64,000 nt of DNA from a virus. Positions 9,601-17,223 of this stretch are shown here, one piece after another. The DNA is taken from the IMG/VR virus record IMGVR_UViG_3300009702_000025, positions 1 through 64,000 of that record; one strand, given 5' to 3'. Under the pieces are notes generated by a model. That model made no database searches. It saw only the letters and a program-made list of their open reading frames with translations, and was not told the DNA's origin. The position numbers and the translations under genes were made by a program. Position 1 is the stretch's first letter. Every line of letters starts with the position of its first letter.

Positions 9601-11202
9601 CTCCACCATGCGTTGAAATCTACGTCCCTCTATACCGGCAGCACGCGTAGCGAACGCGAACTTGGCAAACGGTCGTGCGATCTTACTCAATGCTAGACCA
9701 TACAAGTCAGCTTGCTTGGCAAGAAACTTAAAGGTCTCTCCTTGTTCACGTCCTCCCTTATCAACAAACCCGAGGAGACGTTCTACTTGATCGAGTTCTT
9801 TAGCCACACGGATTGCTTCTTTTGCCAGTTTGGCAAGGATCGCAACACCACCTGAAATAGTAGCAAACAGGAGAGCCATTTTTAGGTCAGCGCGACCGGC
9901 AATAGCAGTCAGAGCAGTAAGTCGTGCGCCAATACCGGATAGAGGACCAACTGCCAAAACGGTCGCGCTGGACAGGTTGCGTATGGATGCAGTCAAATCT
10001 GTAGCTGACGTAGCTGCATCCTTGATACCCTTGGAACTAAGGGCTTTCTGCGCACGTTCTGCTTCTTTTGCCAACTTGGTTTGCAACTTCTCAAGTCGGG
10101 AGACCTCCGTTTGTACCTTCTTGTAAGCAGCTTGTTGCTGTTGAAGACCAAGGTTGATCTTCTGTTGCATCTCAGCTTCGCGAGCTAGCTTTCTGGTAGT
10201 ACCTGTCTCTAACTTAGCTTTCTTCAAGCGTAACTCAGCATCAGCTTCAGCTTCAGTAAGCCGGGTCTTTCTAATCTTGGCCTTAATCTCTTCATTAGCT
10301 GCAAGAGCCGCTTGTTGTGCAGCAGTACGCTTCACTCTCCCCATCTTCTGGATCAACGCGAGTTCATTATCGAACTCCTCATTAATGGCCGTTTCTTGTG
10401 CCTTGCTAGACAATTTGGTAGCTGCAATTTTACGTGCAGCTTCTTCTTCGATAGCTGCAGCACGAGCACGAGCTAACTCCGTAATGGCCTGTATCTCTTT
10501 GCGTCCAGTGTCTTGTATCGCCTGTATTTTGCGTGACTGTGCATTCTTCGTGGCTACAACCTGTCGCTCAGCCGCATCCTGATTAACTTTAGTGATGCGT
10601 TGTTGCGTCTCGACGGCCACACGTTCAGACTGCAAGGCTTCGTTCGCCTTAACCTTTCGTATGATAGCAAGCTGCCGCTCTATCTCCTGTGGAGAGATAT
10701 CACCCTCCACGTTAGTTACCGACTGCATATTTAGCCGAAGCTGTTCCATCTCCTTTGCTAAGTTCTTTACAGCTTTTTTCTTGGACACTACGCCTTCTAC
10801 ATTGAAGGCGGCTTTACTCATGCCCATCTGTCTAGCAAGTTCCTCGGAATGCTTCTTATCCAGAGGCAGCAATTGCGAAACTGTTTTACGATAGGCTTCC
10901 GCTAATTGGCGAAGCTCTCGTTGTGGACGACCGGCAGCAACAAGTTCCCTCTGAAGTGCGCCAACTTCAGAAGTAACTCGCTGTATAGCTTGGAAAGTAT
11001 TCTCAAACTCTTGAACTTTCAAGCGATCTCCTCTGTTACCAAGAAGGTTGCTTGAACTATCGTTCATGCGCTTGACTGCCTCCTCCATCTTTTTGGAGAA
11101 GGCGTCAATACGAAACTCGGCTTCTTTAATACCACGAGCGCTATCTTCCATGCCGACATTAAGTACGGCCTTCAAATTAGCTATGATGGTTTCTGACGCC
11201 AT
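6679..11202 (-). CDS. Tail tape measure protein
   Basis: 1507-residue tail length-determining protein. About 1-400 is charged coiled coil (many E/K/R/Q/A repeats). A tape_meas_nterm-like domain follows at about 450-610, with FVDKGGREQGETFKFLAKQA and LRQQLGDRLPGAALAAL. Hydrophobic segments lie near 700-740 and 960-985. The C-terminus is lambda-H-like, with AKGGVVNRDTPFSFNGGKAG and FGEAGSEAIIPL. At about 1.5 angstrom per residue this predicts a tail near 220-230 nm. It follows the frameshifted chaperone gene, as expected. The start ATG has a G-rich tract immediately upstream. Confidence 0.95.
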   Translation of the reverse strand: MASETIIANLKAVLNVGMEDSARGIKEAEFRIDAFSKKMEEAVKRMNDSSSNLLGNRGDRLKVQEFENTFQAIQRVTSEVGALQRELVAAGRPQRELRQLAEAYRKTVSQLLPLDKKHSEELARQMGMSKAAFNVEGVVSKKKAVKNLAKEMEQLRLNMQSVTNVEGDISPQEIERQLAIIRKVKANEALQSERVAVETQQRITKVNQDAAERQVVATKNAQSRKIQAIQDTGRKEIQAITELARARAAAIEEEAARKIAATKLSSKAQETAINEEFDNELALIQKMGRVKRTAAQQAALAANEEIKAKIRKTRLTEAEADAELRLKKAKLETGTTRKLAREAEMQQKINLGLQQQQAAYKKVQTEVSRLEKLQTKLAKEAERAQKALSSKGIKDAATSATDLTASIRNLSSATVLAVGPLSGIGARLTALTAIAGRADLKMALLFATISGGVAILAKLAKEAIRVAKELDQVERLLGFVDKGGREQGETFKFLAKQADLYGLALSKIARPFAKFAFATRAAGIEGRRFQRMVEDISAVSGAFGLPTDEVAGIVKALEQMLSKGRVFAEELRQQLGDRLPGAALAALRTYRKMLGDMNISMGQFVKDMQKGLIDATKFVPAFTRELRDMFGVETGRAVNTLSAAYSRLSTNFDLFVRDLDKSLGFTEELKNLFNDTSAALRVLRGNTEGFAKAMKLLFSVLSLLGGLKLVSWLAVSASKARAAGEAIGKLGIAWRALVGVIGSAVAIVGGKGLIDRIFGTGSESADAAKRAQKAVDHITQSIRGSTKEFDLSGALFGNEASIRKELDRMVTVFKKDLESGIVIRPSVDPDALIDSVTSQITGPQDKITSAFNKALKSAQRFLSQSSRPASVDKWTREVNRLKTGLKKHLDQVERTNAPYDAWRERILKVSDQMAKLDEKTKATAQAMTFWGSVVQFLIGNADTLVNILSTVVAGIAALQISTVVLGFTRWGQTMTGLIGKMGRFKKALGLVGLALTGVAAALAFFSSEAKAAIKDTDDLTARIDAFFKAFEQSGQVSLQSTSRIIEDIKAQRDANKRLIDDLVTQIVRYKAAVKQNATNMYEPILTQIRKNVGNLFNIRNVQDAVKALDTLKSKNSELAIDLSRAAGLYNTLLRKIGDADRALLRSGRGGEGAKVYVNLLDKIERVNQELFDVRNSTSSAEIYFRKLGEEGQALSLKLRKVGLTAEVVSVKIAELEAAQRALFQEKAANSANTALETLRARYEAFSQGQLAVFDKQQRINREVEKFRVELENAGRPMSEITAKTEEYKTKLEALSVSTKKVSASTKEVKTDLDKLDKQIKDKIIGAVDGFADSIAGLAVEGDLTFGSFGDAFKSMAKSIIKDILAMIIKFNVLRPLMQGVFGFGQTSASNSGTGGFLGGAFSNLFSNAVGPGPVKAFAKGGVVNRDTPFSFNGGKAGVFGEAGSEAIIPLKRKGGVLGIADNDGPDKGGMVQINFNVTATDAQSFQKSEGQVSAMLSRAVGRGRRNM

Positions 11203-11244
11203 GTCCCCCGGTCCCGTAGTAGTGGTATTAGTAAATTACACCAG

Positions 11245-12008
11245 TTACTTCTGTTTATGTGCTTCGTTCTTTATCCTGATGTAGGCTAAGTACCTAGCAA
11301 ACTCTTCGGGTCCAACCGTATCCATTACCTCCCACTCGAATTTGCCTAATAACTCACAGACCGCTAGAACGTTTATGCGGCCTGGGTTGTGCCGGAGTTT
11401 TTTTCCTGATCCTTAACAGACACTTTCGTAAGGTCACGTATGGTATCAGAAAGTCGGTCAAAATCATCACCAAACGGAAGAGACATAAGTTCCTCGGTAT
11501 GTTCAATACCGAAAACTTTCTCATTCGTGCCCGGAACATAGGCGTAGCGAATGATAGTCTTAACCAATGATAACTGCTTGTCACCGTCGTCTTCTTCTGC
11601 TGCCAATTCGGAAATAGCGCCAAGTGTCTGCTGACGAATTTCGATGTCCTGACCAAAGAAGCGAATGACCTTCTTCTTCAGTTGCTTGTTGGCACCTGAG
11701 AAGATCGCAGCGCGCATATTCGCGGCGATATTACCACCACCATTAGCGTGGGGAGGAACAGACGCTTGTGCAACAGGCACGACGTTACCCGGCTGTCCCT
11801 GCCTTGCTACGAGCGCCGCAGCGCTTACTTGACTGTCCCCACTGACATTTGAAGGATCGAATTGTGCAGTACCACCATTCTGTTCGGCCATAAGGTCAGC
11901 CGCCGTTAGCGCCCTTCCCTTACCTGCACCGCTGCTATTTCGTTTCTGCGTCGGTGACTGGACCACTGGGCCTGTAGTTCCGGCTTCGTCCTGTTCTTTC
12001 TCTGACAT
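11245..12008 (-). CDS. Tail assembly chaperone, -1 frameshift (G-T) product
   Basis: Predicted fusion of 254 residues: the zero frame is read from ATG 12008 to the slippery site at 11397-11403 (204 residues), then the -1 frame continues for 50 residues to TAA 11245-11247. The T part contains CELLGKFEWEVMDTVGPEEF and ARYLAYIRIKNEAHKQK, fully open and filling the otherwise empty space before the tape measure. This mirrors lambda gpG/gpGT, where the fusion coats the tape measure while tail tube is recruited. Seen directly: the slippery heptamer and open -1 frame. Inferred: frameshift use and ratio. Confidence 0.85.
11373..12008 (-). CDS. Tail assembly chaperone, zero-frame (G) product
   Basis: 211-residue protein located between tail tube and tape measure, the position of tail chaperones. 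The N-terminal ~95 residues are low-complexity (Gly, Ala, Gln, Pro, Val); the conserved part begins near KKKVIRFFGQDIEIRQQTLG and ends with SDTIRDLTKVSVKDQEKN followed by SGTTQAA. The last seven residues are encoded after the slippery site, so most ribosomes are expected to make this form. The start overlaps the upstream 98-residue gene by 74 bases. Confidence 0.88.
   Translation of the reverse strand: MSEKEQDEAGTTGPVVQSPTQKRNSSGAGKGRALTAADLMAEQNGGTAQFDPSNVSGDSQVSAAALVARQGQPGNVVPVAQASVPPHANGGGNIAANMRAAIFSGANKQLKKKVIRFFGQDIEIRQQTLGAISELAAEEDDGDKQLSLVKTIIRYAYVPGTNEKVFGIEHTEELMSLPFGDDFDRLSDTIRDLTKVSVKDQEKNSGTTQAA
11397..11403 (-). promoter_or_regulatory. -1 ribosomal frameshift slippery site A-AAA-AAC
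   Basis: On the minus strand, codons GAA AAA AAC form the heptamer A AAA AAC in the correct phase for simultaneous -1 slippage. The zero frame stops 22 bases further on (TAA 11373-11375); the -1 frame stays open for 50 codons. This heptamer is a classic efficient bacterial slippery sequence. Confidence 0.85.
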
Positions 12009-12231
12009 ACTCTTTGTACTCCTCGGCTACTTTGTACCATTCATCTCCGTACTTGTCCCAGAGTTCAAAACATTGTGCTAGCGTGAGAACACAATCTGGT
12101 GGGACAGGGACAAAAACTCCATCGATCTCTTTAAGTATTGGTTTTTTACTAGCTTCCCCCTTATCGAAGATCGCTTGTGCTATTTTCCTACCTCTACTAC
12201 TGGGAGGATCAACACTACTCTTGTAAGTCAT
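11935..12231 (-). CDS. Small tail-module protein of unknown function
   Basis: 98-residue ORF between tail tube and chaperone genes, beginning MTYKSSVDPPSSRGRKIAQA, with LAQCFELWDKYGDEWYKVAE in the middle. A good ribosome binding site (AAAGAGGAAA) precedes ATG 12231. Its last 74 bases overlap the start of the chaperone in another frame. Similar small proteins occupy this place in other siphophages, but no family is recognised. The overlap could couple its translation to the chaperone. Confidence 0.6.
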   Translation of the reverse strand: MTYKSSVDPPSSRGRKIAQAIFDKGEASKKPILKEIDGVFVPVPPDCVLTLAQCFELWDKYGDEWYKVAEEYKEYVRERTGRSRNYRPSGPVTDAETK

Positions 12232-12245
12232 TTTCCTCTTTCGGA

Positions 12246-13280
12246 TTAAATTACGGTTATGCCACCGCTCCCTTGGAGGTTGACGGTAAATTGTGATAGT
12301 GAACCAAGACCACCACTCAACGAAAGGTCAGTTGGAATAGCTGATCCTTGTTTGCCTGTTACGCCGTCTTCAAGATAACGAACCTCAATACCATCGCCTT
12401 GCTGCCAAGCAGTCAGCAAGGTCTGTACGGCAGTGTTGAGCGTCGTGTCGATGACGTGATCCCAAGAGAATGGATAAGAGAGACGGTCATCTTTATCAGG
12501 CACGTTGAGCGTATAGGTAATGCTCTCCTCTTCGGTCGCTCCGACGTTCCCGCTCTGCGAGTTCGCCGTAGGTTTGAAGAAGCCACGACCTTTGGACTTA
12601 TCGTTACCATCCGGGTTTAACTCAATGATAACCAGTTCACGCGCCTTGAGCGTGTTGAGGAAATCATTGGACAACTTGTAGAAGCCTGAGAGTTCCAGCG
12701 ACACGGAACGGAGACCTGTTTCGTATTGTCGGAAGCCGCCATTAGATTGCGCAACACACAAATCGGTTACGTCATTTGTCTCCGCTTGTTGGGACAGAGT
12801 GAACGTGTTCATCGAGCAGATTTGTGTTGACGGTAGAGACGAGCCTGTAACTGTGACAGGGCCAGTAACTGTGTAGGTGTTCTTGAAAGTGACCCGACCG
12901 TAAAGATAGTCGATACTTTCTACTTCAGCAGTTTGGTCAACCGCATTGTCGAATACCGTAATAGCTGCGGTCACATCCCAAATTTCTTTAGTAGCATCGT
13001 CAATACGGTAGATTTGCCCAGCCTCTTGTGACATAGCCTCAGTTGTAAAGGCTTGTGCCGAGCCGGTCTTCTTGATAACGGCTTGGTAGCCACCAAAGCC
13101 TTTGTAAATCGCGTTCGTGGAAATCGTCCACGTAAGAATGTCGGGTTGTTCCGACTTGTACTCTTGACCAAAGATGGTATCGTCCAGAGTTTCGGCAGTA
13201 ATGCCAAAGTCACCGGAACTGCCCGGAAGGGTGGCCCATGTCGTAGTCCCTTCGGGCGCAATTCTGATCTTCTTCGCCAT
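12246..13280 (-). CDS. Major tail tube protein
   Basis: 344-residue protein in the tail-tube position, between tail terminator and chaperone. It starts MAKKIRIAPEGTTTWATLPG, is rich in Thr/Ser/Gly/Val beta-structure, and ends with LGSLSQFTVNLQGSGGITVI, as in other siphovirus tube proteins; TDLCVAQSNGGFRQYETGLR then RSVSLELSGFY resembles the conserved core. It is preceded by a 117-base gap holding a hairpin and a GGGGG-type ribosome binding site, consistent with strong expression. Confidence 0.88.
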   Translation of the reverse strand: MAKKIRIAPEGTTTWATLPGSSGDFGITAETLDDTIFGQEYKSEQPDILTWTISTNAIYKGFGGYQAVIKKTGSAQAFTTEAMSQEAGQIYRIDDATKEIWDVTAAITVFDNAVDQTAEVESIDYLYGRVTFKNTYTVTGPVTVTGSSLPSTQICSMNTFTLSQQAETNDVTDLCVAQSNGGFRQYETGLRSVSLELSGFYKLSNDFLNTLKARELVIIELNPDGNDKSKGRGFFKPTANSQSGNVGATEEESITYTLNVPDKDDRLSYPFSWDHVIDTTLNTAVQTLLTAWQQGDGIEVRYLEDGVTGKQGSAIPTDLSLSGGLGSLSQFTVNLQGSGGITVI

Positions 13281-13332
13281 GAGGTATCCCCCTGTTCACA
13301 AATTGGCGTCCACGTTTACTCGAAAGTAACTA

Positions 13333-13349
13333 AGAGACCCTAAGTCTCT
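13333..13349 (-). promoter_or_regulatory. Hairpin in the leader of the tail tube gene
   Basis: In the 117-base gap upstream of the tail tube gene, AGAGAC and GTCTCT arms (6 bp) surround a 5-base loop, followed on the minus strand by a short T-rich stretch. It could be an RNA processing or stabilising hairpin for the highly expressed tube mRNA, or a weak terminator. Only the inverted repeat itself is seen. Confidence 0.3.
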
Positions 13350-13397
13350 ACAACGTCACTCTCTTGCTACTCTACCGAGGAACTAGCTAGTAATTAA

Positions 13398-13829
13398 TTA
13401 GCAACTCTCTCGGTGTGAATTTGACAAATCTCCTTGGTGAATAATAAGTTGGAAGTTCAACGAAAATTCTGGCCTATCCTTCTCATCATATCCAAGGAAG
13501 ATTATATCAGAAGTCATTACAACGGAAGCCCAAAGATCGCCGTTGATCGTTTGAGATGGCAATCCGAGAAGTAAGTCTCTGATCTCTTCACACTTCGCAT
13601 ACGTGGCTTTATAGCCGTTCTGATCGCCTCTTACCAGTAATTGTATGCCGGGACGGTTTATGTCCAAACCGGGCTCAGGAACCAGTCCCGCCGTATCGTA
13701 GATAGTCACTAGACTATCCGGCTTGTCCTTCTGGCGAGATATACGGATTGCCCAGCCGGTTTCGGAGCCAAAACTTCCTACCCCTCCAGTAACCATCAGA
13801 TCTTTAATACCTTCACTAGGTGACGCCAT
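13398..13829 (-). CDS. Tail terminator-like / minor capsid protein
   Basis: 143-residue protein. The core GLDINRPGIQLLVRGDQNGY then KATYAKCEEIRDLLLGLP resembles the phage minor capsid / tail terminator fold (bounded at the C-terminus by FSLNFQLIIHQ). In siphophages such proteins cap the tail tube and join it to the head. Its position after the gp10-like neck protein and before the tail tube supports this role. The start ATG shares a base with the stop of the upstream gene. Confidence 0.75.
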   Translation of the reverse strand: MASPSEGIKDLMVTGGVGSFGSETGWAIRISRQKDKPDSLVTIYDTAGLVPEPGLDINRPGIQLLVRGDQNGYKATYAKCEEIRDLLLGLPSQTINGDLWASVVMTSDIIFLGYDEKDRPEFSLNFQLIIHQGDLSNSHRESC

Positions 13830-14449
13830 CAGACCGATCTACTTTTACCTGCGTTCTCAACGCCCATTGCCATTTTGGCTCCCTTTATAACCCGTTCTTT
13901 AATATTCTCCATGTCCTGTCGAACAGCAGCTTCGAGAAACTTGGCTCTGGTAGGAGCTATATGAGAATATTCCGAAATCTCGTGTACGAAGTTTGCGTAG
14001 AACGGACGACCGTTTTTAGCGTAAGTAATTTCGGCTACTGTAATACCGAACCGTTCTACCATAGATAAATTACCACTCTTTTTCAGAGCACCGGTTTCTA
14101 CAGGAACGTAAAGTTGTGAAATTTGGAAAGTAGGTCGTAGAGCTTCGTAAGCTATACGTCCACCTTGGTTACCTAAGTGAGATACGAAGCGATTAAGTTC
14201 ACGAACAAAGTCTTTGCCTTGTCCCTTACTTATATCGTAAAATCGGCCAACTGAGTTGAACCGAAACGCTTCAGGTACAAGCGGTTCTTCTTGAGAAGCA
14301 TCGAACGATCCGTTCTTAGGAACCTGACGGAACTGGCCCGTTCGACGGTTACGAACTCTCGTTAAAGTGCTTCTGGAAAATGGTCCAATTCTAGCGCCTA
14401 CGCGCTTTCTATTAACACCGTCTGGACCGCTCCTTTTTCGACTTGCCAC
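13829..14449 (-). CDS. HK97 gp10-like tail completion protein
   Basis: 206-residue neck/tail-completion protein. Diagnostic pieces are LYVPVETGALKKSGNLSMV, ITYAKNGRPFYANFVHE and SHIAPTRAKFLEAAVRQDME, the HK97-gp10 pattern (VETG..., Y...VHE..., PTR.FL..A). The N-terminal ~75 residues are extra, Arg-rich and probably disordered. GTG 14449 is the likely start, with an AGAGGG ribosome binding site. Confidence 0.88.
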   Translation of the reverse strand: MASRKRSGPDGVNRKRVGARIGPFSRSTLTRVRNRRTGQFRQVPKNGSFDASQEEPLVPEAFRFNSVGRFYDISKGQGKDFVRELNRFVSHLGNQGGRIAYEALRPTFQISQLYVPVETGALKKSGNLSMVERFGITVAEITYAKNGRPFYANFVHEISEYSHIAPTRAKFLEAAVRQDMENIKERVIKGAKMAMGVENAGKSRSV

Positions 14450-14460
14450 TTAACTGCCCT

Positions 14461-14808
14461 CTATAGGAACGAAACATTCTCAAATTCATTTGCATCAAGC
14501 GAGGGTATGGAACGAATGCGGCGAATTGGGTATGCGACTTCTTTCCCATTAACGTCCACGACCTTCGTAGGATCGGTTTCGGTAGTTTCTCCAAGGAACA
14601 AATAGCCTCCTTCAAGTAACCTGTTCTGCGACCATACTACTGCATGAGAACGTACTAGTTCTCCGCCACCACTTACTACTTCTTCTTCACGCTCTTCCCA
14701 CCTTACATCTATAATTTCAGGTGTACCGTAACTATACCCTCCATAAGCGTCATCTACAGAACGTTCCCAGTAAGTAGCTTTTTGTGGATAATCCAGTCCG
14801 AATGTCAC
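14461..14808 (-). CDS. Putative head closure (head-tail joining) protein
   Basis: 115-residue protein in the head-closure position, between the adaptor-like protein and gp10. It is beta-rich: it begins MTFGLDYPQKATYWERSVDD and contains VVWSQNRLLEGGYLFLGETT, as in minor capsid/stopper proteins that measure a coordinate and return a short barrel. The assignment rests mainly on gene order. The start is GTG 14808. Confidence 0.6.
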   Translation of the reverse strand: MTFGLDYPQKATYWERSVDDAYGGYSYGTPEIIDVRWEEREEEVVSGGGELVRSHAVVWSQNRLLEGGYLFLGETTETDPTKVVDVNGKEVAYPIRRIRSIPSLDANEFENVSFL

Positions 14809-14811
14809 GAC

Positions 14812-15219
14812 TTAGTATCCATTCGTACTTGAGCGCTCGGATGAGTTGAGTACTACAAATTCAGCACGACCAGAAGTTGACATAGAGGCTGTAATCAAGG
14901 TGCCTGTAGCGTCCAATGCGCAAGCTTGTTGACCAAATCGGGTACTCTGAAACCCAACCTTATCCGATGCAGGAACACGGTAGCGTTCTTCACTCTCACC
15001 TGTCTTCTTGTAAGACTTGCCACCTGTTTCCATAGAGACGACGTAGAAGTGACCAGCCAAATAGAGTGCGATCCGATCTTGCGTTGCTTGCGAAATCTCA
15101 CCGAACTCAACAGCGTACCCATCTACTGTAGCTTGGCCTTCAGTCGCAAACAATTGCAAGTCGGTCTCAGCACCTTTGTACTGAGTGAGAGTTTTGAGTT
15201 GAGAAAGGTCTACAGCCAT
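14812..15219 (-). CDS. Putative neck adaptor protein (DUF4054-like)
   Basis: 135-residue protein. The helix-rich start (ISQATQDRIALYLAGHFYVV) and C-terminal STRFGQQACALDATGTLITA resemble DUF4054-type head-tail adaptors, where a YGQ-like motif precedes the terminal strands. These proteins bind under the portal and begin the neck. The position just after the capsid gene cluster fits. Confidence 0.65.
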   Translation of the reverse strand: MAVDLSQLKTLTQYKGAETDLQLFATEGQATVDGYAVEFGEISQATQDRIALYLAGHFYVVSMETGGKSYKKTGESEERYRVPASDKVGFQSTRFGQQACALDATGTLITASMSTSGRAEFVVLNSSERSSTNGY

Positions 15220-15255
15220 TTCATTCTCCGTATCTAAGTCACAAACTGGCCGTTG

Positions 15256-15585
15256 TTACTTTTTAGGAGCGCGATCACCTTTCTGTTTGGCCGCTTCCTT
15301 CTCAACTTCTTTCACAACCTTCTCTTCGACCTCTACCGTCTTCGCAGCAGCTTGTTCTTGCACCTTCTCTACTTCAGCCATGGCTTGTTCCATCTGCTTC
15401 TGCGCATCAGCCTGAGCCTTAGCAACATTGGTAGGAACAAGGATGCTTTTGAAGGCAACTAATTGACTAGGAGTTACCCTAACGTTCGGGTTCTCCGAAT
15501 TTGGGCGAACACAGCGTCGAGAGCCATCAGATTGGGCCTCATGGAACTTACCGCGAACTACTGTGGCCTCGACTGTCTCAACCAT
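15256..15585 (-). CDS. Unknown structural-module protein with coiled-coil tail
   Basis: 109 residues. The N-terminal half (MVETVEATVVRGKFHEAQSD) is compact and has Cys25; the C-terminal half from about residue 55 is almost entirely Ala/Glu/Lys/Val/Gln, predicting a long helix or coiled coil ending in a basic tip. It lies between the major capsid and adaptor genes, with an AAGGAG ribosome binding site. It could be a capsid accessory protein; no family is recognised. Confidence 0.6.
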   Translation of the reverse strand: MVETVEATVVRGKFHEAQSDGSRRCVRPNSENPNVRVTPSQLVAFKSILVPTNVAKAQADAQKQMEQAMAEVEKVQEQAAAKTVEVEEKVVKEVEKEAAKQKGDRAPKK

Positions 15586-15638
15586 TCTTCATTCTCCTTA
15601 CTCAACAATAATGAATAGGTAGCCGTTACGACCCTGCT

Positions 15639-16553
15639 TTACGCAGAGCCATGAACGATACCGTTGTGATCTTCGCCGTCACGCTTAATACGGATCGGCA
15701 TGATAGCCATGACAACGTACTCGTAAACGAAGCCGCCGTGTGACTTCCACTCAACCAGACGTGGCTGAATACCGTCGATGACCTGAATTACATCAGAAGT
15801 CATTTGGACCAAAATCACAGTGTTAGCGGGCAGGTAGTAGTTCGTCTTAATAGCTGACAAACCTTCAATCTTCATCAGACGTTCCCGAATGGTCCGTCCA
15901 GTTGCAGTTGTCGTATCGTAGTCGTCATCCATACGCTGTTGGTAGTTATCAGGGATGTACAGATAGTACGGCCCATACTGGAAGTCGTCACGAGCGGCCT
16001 GCATCATACCAAGAACATCGTCCTTGATTTGCACAGCAGTCCGACCGGTCCATGCACCACAGAGAGTGAAAGCATTCCGGTGTGGATAGTTCGTGAGACC
16101 GTAAAGAGAGCCAGCCCCGCCAGTACCAGTGTTGAACGATCCCTTAACAGCCAAGTCCTCAATGGTCTCAACCACGATACGTGTAGCAACATTGGCGTGC
16201 TCTGTATCAAGTGGAAGTCCCTGACGACGTGAGGCTTCCAAGTGACGAAGGTTGAGGCGGAAACCCTTATGAACAATCGGGATCGGGATACTGTCTTGTT
16301 CGTAAGTCAGACGATCCCTAATGTCTGCTGCTTCCGCCGTCATGTCCACTTGCGCGGGGTCCATGTCGGAAATACGGTCCCATGTCAATTGCATAGTGCC
16401 CATAGCGTTGCCAAGAGAGTACTTAAGGCCAGCGCCCATCAAATCCGAGATGATAGAGAACCGTTCTTGAGCAACTTGTACTACGGCCCTATCATATTCC
16501 TCCCACTCATCACGGCGAAGTACCGAAAGAGTGCGAAGTGCTCCCGTGTCCAT
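15639..16553 (-). CDS. Major capsid protein (encapsulin-like HK97 fold)
   Basis: 304 residues from ATG 16553, in the capsid position between decoration and neck genes. It reads like encapsulin-type phage capsid proteins: RTLSVLRRDEWEEYDRAVVQ near the start, a central TYEQDSIPIPIVHKGFRLN and LPLDTEHANVATRIVVETIE, and YEYVVMAIMPIRIKRDGEDH at the end. No ribosome binding site precedes ATG 16553. In the same frame a second ATG at 16646 has an excellent one (AGGGGG), but the frame is broken by TGA at 16584-16586; the intervening residues DLAQRFLASG look like genuine capsid N-terminal sequence. The full protein would be about 335 residues. Confidence 0.88.
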   Translation of the reverse strand: MDTGALRTLSVLRRDEWEEYDRAVVQVAQERFSIISDLMGAGLKYSLGNAMGTMQLTWDRISDMDPAQVDMTAEAADIRDRLTYEQDSIPIPIVHKGFRLNLRHLEASRRQGLPLDTEHANVATRIVVETIEDLAVKGSFNTGTGGAGSLYGLTNYPHRNAFTLCGAWTGRTAVQIKDDVLGMMQAARDDFQYGPYYLYIPDNYQQRMDDDYDTTTATGRTIRERLMKIEGLSAIKTNYYLPANTVILVQMTSDVIQVIDGIQPRLVEWKSHGGFVYEYVVMAIMPIRIKRDGEDHNGIVHGSA

Positions 16554-16583
16554 GCCGGAAGCAAGGAAGCGTTGTGCAAGGTC

Positions 16584-16646
16584 TCAATGTGCCGCGAAAT
16601 TAAGTCCGTTGCCATCGCCTTGTGCTGTGATTAAATCGACGGGCAT
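16584..16646 (-). other. Interrupted 5' end of the major capsid gene (in-frame TGA)
   Basis: ATG 16646, preceded by CAGGGGGACATTTA, opens a 20-codon frame (MPVDLITAQGDGNGLNFAAH) that ends at TGA 16586-16584 and is in phase with the capsid gene downstream (31 codons before ATG 16553). After the TGA the frame continues open straight into the capsid protein. Explanations are a point change or sequencing error (TGG or CGA to TGA), UGA read-through, or a leader peptide that restarts at 16553. Confidence 0.7.
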
Positions 16647-16699
16647 TAAATGTCCCCCTGTCCTTTCAAACTGTACTAGTGTGTGATGTGGTCTAGTTA

Positions 16700-17149
16700 T
16701 TAAGTAATAGCTACTCGGATGTGAACTTTCGATCCACCACCAGAGTTGTCCACTGCTTCAGCGGCTCGTGCGATCACACCAGCAGCCGTTTCAGCAGAAG
16801 CCTTCCGTAAAGTACCATCGCCAGCACTTTCCAGAGGGTCATTAATGACAATGGCAGCGGCAGAAGCAGCCAATGTGCCATAGACTTCGTTTCCGGGATG
16901 CATGACTTCCGTTAAGACACGATCACCAACCGCGTAGGACTGAAGTACACCGTCATTGTAAACGCCGTTACCGAAGATTTCGTTTTCAATAGCGAACTGA
17001 GGCGTAGCTTTGGCACTAGCAGTTGCATGACGGACGGCCTTACCAGTCGTATCGAGACTGACTAGATCGCCCGGTGTTATTACTCCGGCAGCTTCGGCTT
17101 CACGACGGACGCCAGTGCTTACAGCAATAATAGTACGTGGAGTTGACAT
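16700..17149 (-). CDS. Head decoration protein
   Basis: 149 residues starting at ATG 17149 (MSTPRTIIAVSTGVRREAEA) with AAAGGA upstream. VITPGDLVSLDTTGKAVRHA and QSYAVGDRVLTEVMHPGNEV are typical of small beta-rich capsid decoration proteins (DUF2190-like), which bind the outside of the shell and stabilise it. It is located between protease/scaffold and major capsid genes, the usual place. Confidence 0.75.
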   Translation of the reverse strand: MSTPRTIIAVSTGVRREAEAAGVITPGDLVSLDTTGKAVRHATASAKATPQFAIENEIFGNGVYNDGVLQSYAVGDRVLTEVMHPGNEVYGTLAASAAAIVINDPLESAGDGTLRKASAETAAGVIARAAEAVDNSGGGSKVHIRVAIT

Positions 17150-17223
17150 ATTCAAAATTCCTTTATTCCTTTATCGCTCCGTACTCGACACCAGCCCCGT
17201 CAAGTGGAGGTTAAACCGTCGAG

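Noticed and set aside
11354-11656. A second minus-strand frame within the chaperone gene.
   Set aside because: It is the +1 frame; the -1 frame is the one reached from the slippery site and it extends into the gap.
14783-14791. A TGTGGATAA DnaA-box match.
   Set aside because: Single copy inside a coding region; no cluster of boxes was seen there.
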